This document shows positions 1-7,450 of a stretch of 9,101 nucleotides of DNA, one piece after another; the first letter of the stretch is position 1; every line of letters starts with the position of its first letter. The DNA comes from Acetobacteraceae bacterium (GTDB taxonomy: Bacteria; Pseudomonadota; Alphaproteobacteria; Acetobacterales; Acetobacteraceae): contig JASHVB010000580.1 of NCBI GenBank assembly GCA_030039695.1, forward strand, positions 1-9,101. The letters run 5' to 3'. The notes under the pieces were generated by a model. The model saw only the letters and a list, made by a program, of their open reading frames with translations. It was not told where the DNA came from and made no database searches. The translations under genes and the position numbers were made by a program.

Positions 1-115
1 TGCTTGGAAGGCACAAACCAGGTTGTGTGCGCGATACCGCCGCCTTGTCGCCAAAGGCAAGCGCACAACGATCACTGTCACCGCCGTCGCGCGGGAACTC
101 GCCGCCTTCCTGTAG
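1..115 (+). pseudogene. IS110/IS116-family transposase, C-terminal fragment ended by a premature TAG
   Basis: The reading frame that starts at base 2 is open from the window edge and gives 37 residues, beginning AWKAQTRLCARYRRL and ending ARELAAFL before TAG at 113-115. This matches the extreme C-terminus of IS110/IS116/IS902 DEDD transposases, where a helix of the type RYRxLxxxGKxxxxxxxAxARELAAFLW is typical. These enzymes excise and insert IS110 elements using a serine nucleophile and an RNA guide. Past the stop the same frame reads DIARYVE, which is what family members usually show after FLW, so the TAG probably replaces a Trp codon (TGG). Only the last residues are lost, so activity may or may not be abolished. 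The catalytic part lies outside the window. The family call is from remembered consensus; the stop is directly visible. Confidence 0.75.
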
Positions 116-452
116 GACATTGCCCGATACGTTGAAACGATGCCGATGAGGCCCGCCACCACCTGGGGGAGACAACTGAGCGCGTGTAGGCGCGCGCGCC
201 AACCCACGTACCCGCCGTGGGCCTCGCTGACATCATCAACGTGCGGGACTGTCACTCAACCCCGGACGCCCTTTCCGTGGACGGCCCCATTACCGGATCT
301 ATTCTCCGTCCAAACGGCAACGTGACAGCGACATCCGACCCGGATCGCGTGGTCGACGCGAAGCTGACCGCCTGTCCGAGGTGTCAGTTGATGTTCCCCG
401 ATGCCACCCAGATCCCGCCGATCAAGCCGGACGTGACGCGGGTGCGCCGGCG
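116..452. other. 337-nt stretch with no supported gene (IS110 3' flank)
   Basis: This stretch lies between the transposase stop and the end of the CpXC gene. The start probably still belongs to the IS110 element, whose 3' non-coding end carries no terminal inverted repeat, so the right boundary cannot be placed by eye. A plus-strand frame is open from about 187 through 840, but most of it is antisense to the CpXC gene and the product resembles no family I recognise. No RNA gene or promoter could be supported. Confidence 0.5.
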
Positions 453-456
453 TCAC
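433..456 (-). terminator. 7-bp hairpin over the CpXC stop codon, possible terminator
   Basis: GTGACGC at 433-439 pairs perfectly with GCGTCAC at 450-456 around a 10-nt loop, and the stem includes the TGA stop of the CpXC gene (453-455). On the minus strand no U-rich tract follows, so this is not a classical intrinsic terminator. It may be an mRNA 3'-end stabiliser or simply chance in GC-rich DNA. Confidence 0.3.
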
Positions 457-1130
457 AGCATCAAACGCTGCATGTCCACGAATGGATTGGCGGCAATCTC
501 TACGCGCAGCGGCGCCCAACCGTCGCCATCGGCGGCGATCGTCTCGTACGCAGGCATCGGCACCAGAAGCGTTTCGACGATGCGGTCGGTCGGCGCGTCC
601 ACCCACTGCAGCACCAGATTGCCATCTGCCACGTTCACCAGCCGTAGCTCGACCGTCTGCGATAGGGGCGAGTGGTCCTGCGTCCGCAGCAGCGCGATCT
701 TGAGCAGTTCCAGCTCGCGGTCATCCACCCCGCTCGCCGCCGCCACCAGCTTCTCGCGGAACGCCGGCCAGCCGAACGTCACTCGGGCGGTCAGCGTCGC
801 GCCGATCTCCCGCGCCCCTGCGGATGCCGTCGGCCCGTAGGACTTGTCGAACGCCGCCCGATCGTCAGCCAGCACCTCCTGCCACCGCCCGAGCCGGCCG
901 AGCGGATGCACGGCGATCCACTGCCCACGTGCCTGGTCGAGATAGTTGAATTCAGGATCGAAGCGGAACGCCGTGCCACAGGATGAGCAGGTCACGACCT
1001 GGAAGCTGCCGTCGAGGATCTGCTGGCGTAGGTCTGGCCTGCGGTCGGCATTCACGCTGTTGAAAATGTCCGCCGGATTGTTCGTCCCGCAGGACGGGCA
1101 GTCGACGTGGGCGGTGTAGTAGACCGACAT
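453..1130 (-). CDS. CpXC-domain zinc-ribbon protein, 225 aa
   Basis: The protein opens with two Cys pairs, Cys11-Pro-Ser-Cys14-Gly and Cys48-Ser-Ser-Cys51-Gly, separated by a spacer with a DLRQQIL helix. This is the hallmark of the CpXC family, a presumed structural zinc ribbon. Further family-like sequence lies at about 117-144 (VTFGWPAFREKL, then DDRELELLK). The molecular role of CpXC proteins is not established to my knowledge. The ATG at 1128-1130 is supported by AGGGAG at 1138-1143, seven bases upstream. The gene starts 24 nt after the giant metallopeptidase gene and is its last operon partner, which suggests a role tied to that protein (binding, chaperone or immunity), but that is inference. 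No signal peptide or membrane segment is visible. The family call is fairly firm; the function is unknown. Confidence 0.85.
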   Translation of the reverse strand: MSVYYTAHVDCPSCGTNNPADIFNSVNADRRPDLRQQILDGSFQVVTCSSCGTAFRFDPEFNYLDQARGQWIAVHPLGRLGRWQEVLADDRAAFDKSYGPTASAGAREIGATLTARVTFGWPAFREKLVAAASGVDDRELELLKIALLRTQDHSPLSQTVELRLVNVADGNLVLQWVDAPTDRIVETLLVPMPAYETIAADGDGWAPLRVEIAANPFVDMQRLML

Positions 1131-1154
1131 CTCTCGGCTCCCTGGCTGCGTCGC

Positions 1155-4100
1155 TCAGAGCGTGGCGAGCCACGCGGCGGCCGGATGGCTCTGCTTCAGC
1201 TTGTTGGTATGGAACGCCGCGTAGAGCTCGGCGAGCCACTCGCCGGGGGCGCGGAACTGGTACCCGGTGATCCCCTTGCTGCGGGCGCCAAGGTCGTAGC
1301 TCACCCACATCCCCGGATAGGCCTCCTGGTAAACGCGCCCTTTCATGGCGCGCTTGGCGGACTCGCCGCCGCTGTTCCACAGCGACTTGTCGATCCGGAT
1401 CGCATCGCACCACTCGCGCGCATCCTTGAGCCGCCCGTTCCATTCCGCGGTCTTCAGCGGGTCCGGCGAGACCGGTGCAACCGCGGTCCCGCCGCCCAGC
1501 AGATAGGCCGTTAGGTATTTTTCCACCGACGTACGACCCGTCGCTTCGAAATTGGTCGCCGTGACGATAGCCTCGGCGACCGGCGCCACGTTCGTGCCGT
1601 GCAGCGTCCATCCGCCGAACGCGGGATCGCCATCCTTACTCTGCATCCAGCGCTTCTTGTCGTCGATCGCGTGGCCGAGCTCGTGTAGCGTGATCCAGTC
1701 GAACAGTTTCGGCGGCGCCACCTTGTCGTCGGGCTCCAGCTCGGCGTCCGGATCGACGTCCGGCAGCGCGAGCTGGTCGTGCACCCAGGGCGGCTGGGTG
1801 GGATCCTCTGCGCGGCCAATGCTCAACACCACCTTCTTCTTCATCTGGTCATAAAAGCTGCCCTGACTGGCGAAAGGCGCCGCTGAATCGCCGCCGAAGC
1901 GCTCGACACTGCGCAGGCTCGGGCTACCCACCGTGTTCTCGGGAACCTTTGCCATTAGCTGGTAGATCTTCTTCAGCGATTTGGCACTGGGGTCGGCCTG
2001 CGTTGGGTCCGGGGGCATCAGGTTCTGAAACGAGTCCAGCTTGAAGCGCAGCTTGATCGCGGTTTCCAGAATGGCCTGTGCGGTGTTATCCGGCAGGCCC
2101 GCGATCATGTTGTCGAGCTGTTTCGCGCCGTCGGGCTCGGCCAGCAGGGCTGCGAAATCCGACTCGTCGGGGGCCGTTCCCCCCTGCATCTTCTTCCGCA
2201 GCCCAAGTGCCTTGCAGTCTCCGGCGAAACCGGCCAGCAGCTTCTCCGCCGCGTCGAATTTGCGGTCCGGCAGGCCGGCCAGTTTCACGGCTTCGTCGAT
2301 CCGCTGTTTCTGCAGCACTTCCGCCGCATCCCCGATCATCGGATCCTTGGTGGGTTTCAAGGCGCCAAGCAAATCGAGCGCCGCCTGCGCATCGCTGGCC
2401 AGCTTCTGGACCGCCGCGTCGCGCGCGACCAGCGCCGCCGCGTTTGACCTGGTCGTCTCGGCGCGATCGAGCAATACCATGGCATCGGCGAACTTGCGTT
2501 CCGGCGGATCGGCCAGCGCCTTCGCCTGCACGAGCAACTCGTTGACGATCGTATCGTGCTCCCGCTTCACCAATGCCTTGGTGAGTGGTTCGCTAGCCGC
2601 CGCGGTCTCGAGCCGCAGCAGCGCGGTGGCGAACGCTTGGTGTCGGTCGGCAGCCACCCGGGCCGGCGGGCACAGGTCGGCCGCTGCCGTCAGGTCGGCG
2701 ATGGCGTTGTCCGGTGGTGGCTGGTGCTTCGCTGCGTTGATCGTGGCCTGTACGCGGTCGGTCAGGTCGCTGATCGCGCCGGCCTGCGCGTGATTGAGGA
2801 GCGGCTCGAGCAGTTTCTCCACCGCGGCAATCGCATCGGGCAAACTCGTGCCGGAGAGCGCGTCCGTCGCGCCCTGTCGTTCCGCCGCCGCCGCCTTGCC
2901 GCCGTCGGCGATCCGACTCGCCGATGCGCAGGCCTCGGCCACTCGGCTGAGCAACGTCTCGGCGGTCGCATAATCCAGCGTCGCCGCCGCGGTCTTGGCT
3001 GGTCCGATCAGCGTATCGCTGATGCGCGCCGCTTCTGCCTGCACGTCGGGCAGTGGCAATTTGCGCAGCGCCTCGTCCGCCTCGTGCAGCGCCGCGGCGT
3101 AGTCCGTCTGGGACGTGACGAGCGCTTCGACCGTCGCGCAGCGCTCCTCCACGGTATCCAGCAGTTTGGAGCCCGCCGGCCAGTCGCGTGCCGCTGCCAG
3201 GTTGGCTGCCTGGGCGATGGTCTCATTCTGCATGGCGGCGAAGCGCTCCGCGATGCCCGCCGGAACCGGCGCCAGTGTATCGACCTTCCTCTTGCAGGCG
3301 TCGATCCGAAGCTCGGCCGCCTTCCTGTCGGTCTCATACTTGGCCGCGGCGAGAGCAATCCGCATGGCTTCCTTGCAGGTCACGCTCACGTTCGCATAGA
3401 GGGCCTTGGCCGCTGGGAATTTGTCGACCGCCTCGAGTTTCGAGGCGTCTGCCATGGCCTTGTCCATCTGGCCGATCTCATTGGCCAGGGCGTCGGCCGC
3501 GGTTTTGGTCTTCAGCGCGGCGTCGTCCTTCAGCGCCTTCAGATCTTTTTCGGCCGACGCCCGGTTACTCGCCGCATTGACATATGCCTCGCTCTCAAGT
3601 TTTGCCGGAATTGCCTTGTTGCCACCGCTTATCAGCAGAGCGTTGGCGTTACGCATCTGCTGCAGCCCCGGATGGTACAACCCCCGCGTTGCCACCAGGT
3701 TGGCCGCGGCATCCAGATGATTCGCCTTCACGTCGGCCGCGACCGCATTCAGCTCCGCGCGCGGCGCCAGTCCGTTCGAGGACGCCAGGTTCAGATTGTC
3801 CGCGAGAGCCTTCCAGTCGGCGACCAGCAAGACCGAAATATTGTCGTACCTTTTCTTTTCACCCAAAATCAGGCGCGCGACATTGCACGCATCGGGGACG
3901 ACGCTGAGGCTGCCGTACGCATTGTGGAACCGCCGGTTCGCGGCGTGGACCGCCGCCGGCTGGGTGGTGGCCTCTTCGAGCTTCGTCTTGTCGACGGTCA
4001 GGAACGGGTCAGTCAGCGTGGCGATGTCGTTCAGCGCAGGGGCCAGAAAGTTCTCATACGCAATGATGTCGGGCACCAATTGCTCCGCGGCGAGGCAGGC

Positions 4101-6401
4101 GAGCGTGCCCTTGGCGAGCAGATCGAATGCCGGACCGGGCACGGCCGGCACGAAGCCCGCTTTCGCCTTTTGCGGGAAGTCGACGGTCGCGGTGTCCTTT
4201 TCCGGCTTCGCGCGCCCATCGACGTTGTTGATCCGGAGTTCGAGAGTCTTGCAGGCCGCATCGAAGCGCGCGCAGTTTTCCAGCCCGGCGCGAAGCGGCA
4301 CCACAAGGCGGGTTGCGGCAGCAAGCTTCGTCCCGACGGTGCCGATTTGGCCAGACTTGAGGGCAGCCGCGGCTTCCGCGACCAGTTTCTCGAGCGCGTC
4401 GACCTCGGCCTTCATCCAGGACGCGTACGGATCCTTGAGCATCGGCTGGAGCAGGCTCTGCACGGCTTTGAGGGGGGCATCCGGGTCGGTGTTGGTTTGC
4501 GGCAATTTTGCTTCAGCGTCGCGGACGGCAGACCTGGTGGCCTCGACGTTCGCCTGTGCCGAGCGCGCGGCGTCGGCTTCGGGTTTGACCCGGTCCAGCA
4601 GGGCGGTGCCGCCGGGATAGTCCGAATTGAGAGCAAGTGCCGCAGCGGGAGCGATATAGGTCGTCCTGATATGGGTTTCGTCCTGCGTCGTGAGCTTCGT
4701 GCCACCCGCGAGAGCGTCCGTTGCCGTCTTCAGGGCAATCCCATATGCAACGATTTTCGGCGCTTCGTTGATTACGGTGGCCAACGGGGCCGATGCGCCC
4801 GCCAGGTTCATAGCGGCAATCGCGGCGCTCGCAACGTCCAGGCAGCCGACTCGCACGCGCTGTGCATCAGGTGCGATCAGCACTTCGCTCAGCAGTGAGC
4901 TGTAAGCCCCGACAGCCTGTTGCCAGGTGGGAAACAGGTGCGCCACGGCCTGATGCGGCCCGGCCCACTTGGTGGTCTCGGTGAAGGCGAGCTGGAAATT
5001 GCCGGATTTGGCCGCATTGATGCTTGTCAGGTCGTGCGTTTTCACCAGCAGATCCAGCGCGGCGATGAAGCACGGTGCAGCCGCAGCCGCGCTGCGCAGG
5101 TTGCCATCCAGGGCGACCAGTCGGGCTCGCTCATTGTTATAGGCAATGAAGGTGCCTAACGCGGCCTGGAGCGGTCCGAGAAGGCCCCGCAGGGTGCCGA
5201 GCAGTTGCATCGCCTCGGCATACTTGCCGAGGAGGGCCTCGCTCTCGGCCGCACCGATCGCGGCGGCCTTCGCTTTGGGAAGCTCGTCCGAAACGCCCGT
5301 GATGACATTCGTTCCGGCGACGCTTTGCCAAACGCCGCACCAGTGTGCCACATCGGTTTCGAACCGTTGGCACTCGGCGTCCAGTTGCAGCTTGACGTAC
5401 CCGTAGCGACGCGCGTGAAGCGCGCCGCGGTCGCACAGTGGCGCGACGGGCTGCAATGCGACCAGCGCCGCATCGTAGTCGGGTTTCTTGGCAGCGACCG
5501 CCTGTTCCGCCTTGAGGAGCCAGCCATTCGCTTCGGTTTTTTCTGGCGCGGCAATAGGATCGGTGAGCTGGCCAACCCGGACCTTCAGGGCCGCCAGCGT
5601 GGATTTGAAGGTGGCGGCCTTCGCCGCAATCACCTTCGCGTCGGCAACGCGTCCGCCGACCAGGGCGAGCAGCTCGCCCGCCTCAATATAGCCGCGGTCT
5701 TTTGCGGCCTTGATGGCCGGGTCAATCAGTGTCGTCTGGATCGCCTGCTTCTCGGTCTCGATCGAGTCCTCGGTCAGGGTCTCCACCGCCTTGGTCGCAA
5801 CCGAAAGCGCCTGCACATATATCGCGTGTTGGGCGGCGACGATCCGTGCCGCCTCGCAGTGTTTTGCGACGGCATCGAGCTTCAGTTTCGCCGTCACGTA
5901 GTCGCGTCCGGCCGCCGCCAGCTTCGCCGCGTCGATCTGCTCCTTTTCAATCCGCTCTCGGTCCGGCGTGATCACTGACTCGGTCAATTTCCCGACGAGC
6001 TGTTCCGAGGCGTCGAGCTGCTCGAGATAGGCCGCATGTGCATCCGCGACGCCGCGGGCGCGGGCGCAGGCGTCCGCGATACCGCCAAGCAGGTCGGTGG
6101 CCGCGCCGAACCGCGGCGGCATTTCACCGGCCAGCCCATCCGCGGCGTCCAGCCGCTCCCGGCGAATGGTTGCAAGGTCGTCCGCGATCACCGACGCCTG
6201 CGGATGACGGGCGGCCTCCTCCAGCACATTCTCGGCCTGTGCACGTAGCCTCTCGTATTCTTCCTGCGCCCGACGCAGGGCTTCCGCGGCGATCGCCTCT
6301 TGCTCGGCCGCCACGTCGAGATCGATTTGCGGCAGATAGACAGCGATCTGGTCCACGATGGCGGAGCGCTGCACGACCGCGTGGGGATCGGTGTTCGACA
6401 C
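1155..6401 (-). CDS. Giant helical-repeat protein with C-terminal ATLF-like zinc metallopeptidase domain, 1748 aa
   Basis: The C-terminal domain (about 1490-1748) carries H1573-E-L-G-H1577 followed by A-I-D, then Y1714 and E1721 in the segment GYQFRAPGEWLAEL. Anthrax lethal factor uses the same set: HEFGHAVD with two zinc His, a catalytic Tyr, and a zinc Glu seven residues after that Tyr within EFFAE. The likely ligands are therefore H1573, H1577 and E1721, with E1574 as base and Y1714 assisting. The gap between HExxH and the Glu (144 residues) is longer than in lethal factor (about 45), so there is an insertion. Residues 1 to about 1400 are Ala-rich helical sequence with degenerate repeats of about 70 residues (for example from 166, 236, 1072, 1142), each with DYxxAxxLLxxV...C-like and LIxPAxxxA-like parts. 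No signal peptide or transmembrane segment is seen. The start is GTG at 6399-6401, with AGGGG six bases upstream (6408-6412). It lies 14 nt after the upstream gene and 24 nt before the CpXC gene. Substrate and delivery route are unknown; a toxin or effector role is inference. Confidence 0.88.
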   Translation of the reverse strand: MSNTDPHAVVQRSAIVDQIAVYLPQIDLDVAAEQEAIAAEALRRAQEEYERLRAQAENVLEEAARHPQASVIADDLATIRRERLDAADGLAGEMPPRFGAATDLLGGIADACARARGVADAHAAYLEQLDASEQLVGKLTESVITPDRERIEKEQIDAAKLAAAGRDYVTAKLKLDAVAKHCEAARIVAAQHAIYVQALSVATKAVETLTEDSIETEKQAIQTTLIDPAIKAAKDRGYIEAGELLALVGGRVADAKVIAAKAATFKSTLAALKVRVGQLTDPIAAPEKTEANGWLLKAEQAVAAKKPDYDAALVALQPVAPLCDRGALHARRYGYVKLQLDAECQRFETDVAHWCGVWQSVAGTNVITGVSDELPKAKAAAIGAAESEALLGKYAEAMQLLGTLRGLLGPLQAALGTFIAYNNERARLVALDGNLRSAAAAAPCFIAALDLLVKTHDLTSINAAKSGNFQLAFTETTKWAGPHQAVAHLFPTWQQAVGAYSSLLSEVLIAPDAQRVRVGCLDVASAAIAAMNLAGASAPLATVINEAPKIVAYGIALKTATDALAGGTKLTTQDETHIRTTYIAPAAALALNSDYPGGTALLDRVKPEADAARSAQANVEATRSAVRDAEAKLPQTNTDPDAPLKAVQSLLQPMLKDPYASWMKAEVDALEKLVAEAAAALKSGQIGTVGTKLAAATRLVVPLRAGLENCARFDAACKTLELRINNVDGRAKPEKDTATVDFPQKAKAGFVPAVPGPAFDLLAKGTLACLAAEQLVPDIIAYENFLAPALNDIATLTDPFLTVDKTKLEEATTQPAAVHAANRRFHNAYGSLSVVPDACNVARLILGEKKRYDNISVLLVADWKALADNLNLASSNGLAPRAELNAVAADVKANHLDAAANLVATRGLYHPGLQQMRNANALLISGGNKAIPAKLESEAYVNAASNRASAEKDLKALKDDAALKTKTAADALANEIGQMDKAMADASKLEAVDKFPAAKALYANVSVTCKEAMRIALAAAKYETDRKAAELRIDACKRKVDTLAPVPAGIAERFAAMQNETIAQAANLAAARDWPAGSKLLDTVEERCATVEALVTSQTDYAAALHEADEALRKLPLPDVQAEAARISDTLIGPAKTAAATLDYATAETLLSRVAEACASASRIADGGKAAAAERQGATDALSGTSLPDAIAAVEKLLEPLLNHAQAGAISDLTDRVQATINAAKHQPPPDNAIADLTAAADLCPPARVAADRHQAFATALLRLETAAASEPLTKALVKREHDTIVNELLVQAKALADPPERKFADAMVLLDRAETTRSNAAALVARDAAVQKLASDAQAALDLLGALKPTKDPMIGDAAEVLQKQRIDEAVKLAGLPDRKFDAAEKLLAGFAGDCKALGLRKKMQGGTAPDESDFAALLAEPDGAKQLDNMIAGLPDNTAQAILETAIKLRFKLDSFQNLMPPDPTQADPSAKSLKKIYQLMAKVPENTVGSPSLRSVERFGGDSAAPFASQGSFYDQMKKKVVLSIGRAEDPTQPPWVHDQLALPDVDPDAELEPDDKVAPPKLFDWITLHELGHAIDDKKRWMQSKDGDPAFGGWTLHGTNVAPVAEAIVTATNFEATGRTSVEKYLTAYLLGGGTAVAPVSPDPLKTAEWNGRLKDAREWCDAIRIDKSLWNSGGESAKRAMKGRVYQEAYPGMWVSYDLGARSKGITGYQFRAPGEWLAELYAAFHTNKLKQSHPAAAWLATL
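1671..1685 (-). other. HELGH zinc-binding and catalytic motif of the giant metallopeptidase
   Basis: These 15 bases encode residues 1573-1577, His-Glu-Leu-Gly-His, the zincin core with two zinc-binding His and the general-base Glu. The probable third ligand, E1721, is encoded at 1239-1241, and the candidate catalytic Tyr1714 lies seven residues before it. Confidence 0.85.
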
Positions 6402-6415
6402 GGGACGCCCCTGTT

Positions 6416-7087
6416 TCAGCCTGCTCGGGTGAGTGCGGTCTCGATCTCGTCCAGAGCGGCGCCAAGCGGCGCGAGGACCGGGATCGCGCCGACATGCAAT
6501 TTGCCGAGTTCCTCCATCCCGGCCAGCGCCGGCACGCCCGCCAGCGCAGATCGGTACTTGGCGACCGCGGCGAGCGCCGCCTGTGCCGTCTTCGCGTCGA
6601 TCAGCTGCACAAGCTCGCCGGCCGCCGGCAACAGACCCGGGAGGGTCCCGATCGCTTTCTGAACGTGCTTGAAGCGCGGATCGCGTTGGACTTCGTCCAG
6701 CGCGAGCAGTCCCTCGCCAATCGTGATCAGCGCTTTCGTCGCGGCGTCGAAGGCGGCTGTCCAGCTCGCCTTGAGCGCGCCGAAACCAGGCGAGGCCTGC
6801 ACGGGCGCTTTTGCCGCCTCGCCGTTCTCGTCCAGAGCGGTGGCAAGCATCGCGATCCGTGCATCGGCATCTGGCTTGCCCTCTTGCACCGCGACAACCG
6901 CTTCGCCGAATGCGCGCAGCAGATTGCCGGCTCGCGCATCGCCCGAGGATTTCAGTCTTGCCAGCGCCGCACCAAGCGCTTTCAGCCGGGCAACGTTCTC
7001 AGCGCCGGTCGCCGTGGCGGAGCCCGGTGCCCCGATTCCAAGAACACGCAACACCCACGCGCGTTGAGCCTCGCTTGGCTCTGGCAT
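6416..7087 (-). CDS. Helical protein with N-terminal W-V-x-x-V-L-G motif, 223 aa, first gene of the operon
   Basis: The function is unknown. The N-terminus has a short predicted helix, SEAQRAWVLRVLGI (residues 5-18), then a Gly/Ala/Thr-rich linker and mostly amphipathic helical sequence rich in Ala, Leu and Glu, ending LDEIETALTRAG. The WVxxVLG opening resembles one I recall at the N-terminus of various large uncharacterised bacterial proteins carrying helical repeats; this recollection is not verified here. No signal peptide, membrane span or catalytic motif is seen. The frame is open up to a possible start at 7147, but the ATG at 7085-7087 is preferred: GGGAGGA at 7095-7101 stands seven bases upstream, and the extra 20 residues look non-coding. 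Its stop is 14 nt before the giant gene's GTG, so the two are almost certainly co-transcribed. It may be an adaptor, chaperone or regulatory partner. Confidence 0.8.
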   Translation of the reverse strand: MPEPSEAQRAWVLRVLGIGAPGSATATGAENVARLKALGAALARLKSSGDARAGNLLRAFGEAVVAVQEGKPDADARIAMLATALDENGEAAKAPVQASPGFGALKASWTAAFDAATKALITIGEGLLALDEVQRDPRFKHVQKAIGTLPGLLPAAGELVQLIDAKTAQAALAAVAKYRSALAGVPALAGMEELGKLHVGAIPVLAPLGAALDEIETALTRAG

Positions 7088-7094
7088 GAACCCG

Positions 7095-7101
7095 TCCTCC
7101 C
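7095..7101 (-). promoter_or_regulatory. Strong Shine-Dalgarno site fixing the first operon gene's start
   Basis: On the minus strand the bases read GGGAGGA, seven nucleotides before the ATG at 7087. This supports the internal Met over the longer frame starting at 7147. Confidence 0.7.
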
Positions 7102-7135
7102 GGACTGGTTGCGAGACATCCTGGCCGCCCGGATC

Positions 7136-7167
7136 AGCACAGCACACGCCGTCGCGATTGCCAATCG
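7136..7167 (-). promoter_or_regulatory. Weak candidate promoter with overlapping 6-1-6 inverted repeat
   Basis: On the minus strand TTGGCA (7159-7164) is a fair -35 element, followed after 17 nt by TGTGCT (7136-7141), which is a poor -10. The -35 lies inside a perfect inverted repeat, CGATTG-G-CAATCG at 7155-7167, which could be an operator half-site pair. Position, about 50-80 nt before the first operon gene, is right for a promoter. Short matches like these occur by chance, so this is only a suggestion. Confidence 0.22.
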
Positions 7168-7185
7168 GAAAGTCATAACGTCCGG

Positions 7186-7450
7186 TCAGACACGCCTTGC
7201 TGAGGCGCCCGTCTCGATGACCGCGGAGCCGTGCTTAAGGTCGAGGCAAACGCCGTGGGAGCTGGACCACTCGAGATCATAACCGGTTTCCCGCGCACTC
7301 GCGGTAAATTTCGAGGTCGTGACGAACAGACCTTTGGCGGCTTTGTGCCGGTCGAGGCTACCGAAGAAATCGCGGATCGCACCTGGCTCCACAGCATTGC
7401 CGGCAGCGTATCGCTTGGCTTGGATATAGACTCAGACCAAGCGTATCCTG
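7186..7450 (-). pseudogene. Mrr-like restriction endonuclease fragment, frameshifted and truncated
   Basis: From 7431 down, one frame reads VYIQAKRYAAGNAVEPGAI, then RDFFGSLDRHKAAKGLFVTTS and FTASARE. This is the catalytic core of the Mrr_cat family (PD-(D/E)xK nucleases that cut modified DNA), including the catalytic QAK motif. Just upstream, in another frame (7433-7450), the bases read QDTLGL, which in intact relatives precedes the VYIQAKRY strand by about two residues. A small deletion near 7432 therefore shifted the frame and left a TGA at 7432-7434. Similarity stops at both ends: before QDTLGL, and after SARE at about 7285, where unrelated sequence runs to TGA at 7186-7188. Only about 50 of some 300 residues remain, so it is surely non-functional. 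The family match is by eye. Confidence 0.7.

Noticed and set aside
256..606. Minus-strand 116-codon frame overlapping the 3' end of the CpXC gene
   Set aside because: It is an out-of-frame shadow, Arg-rich and low in complexity, and the CpXC frame is clearly the coding one.
217..840. Plus-strand open frame with a CPRC segment, considered as a small zinc or PAAR-like protein
   Set aside because: Most of it overlaps the convincing CpXC gene in antisense, it has no good ribosome binding site or family match, and the PAAR likeness was too vague.
952..1611. Minus-strand 219-codon frame bridging the giant gene and the CpXC gene
   Set aside because: It overlaps both real genes out of frame and is a shadow rich in Arg and Gly.
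2556..4898. 780-codon plus-strand open frame inside the giant gene
   Set aside because: It is antisense to the giant gene, Arg/Gly-rich with no recognisable domain, and has the composition expected from the opposite strand of GC-rich, Ala-rich coding DNA.
7088..7147. 20-residue N-terminal extension of the first operon gene
   Set aside because: The strong Shine-Dalgarno at 7095-7101 points to the ATG at 7087, and the extension looks non-coding.
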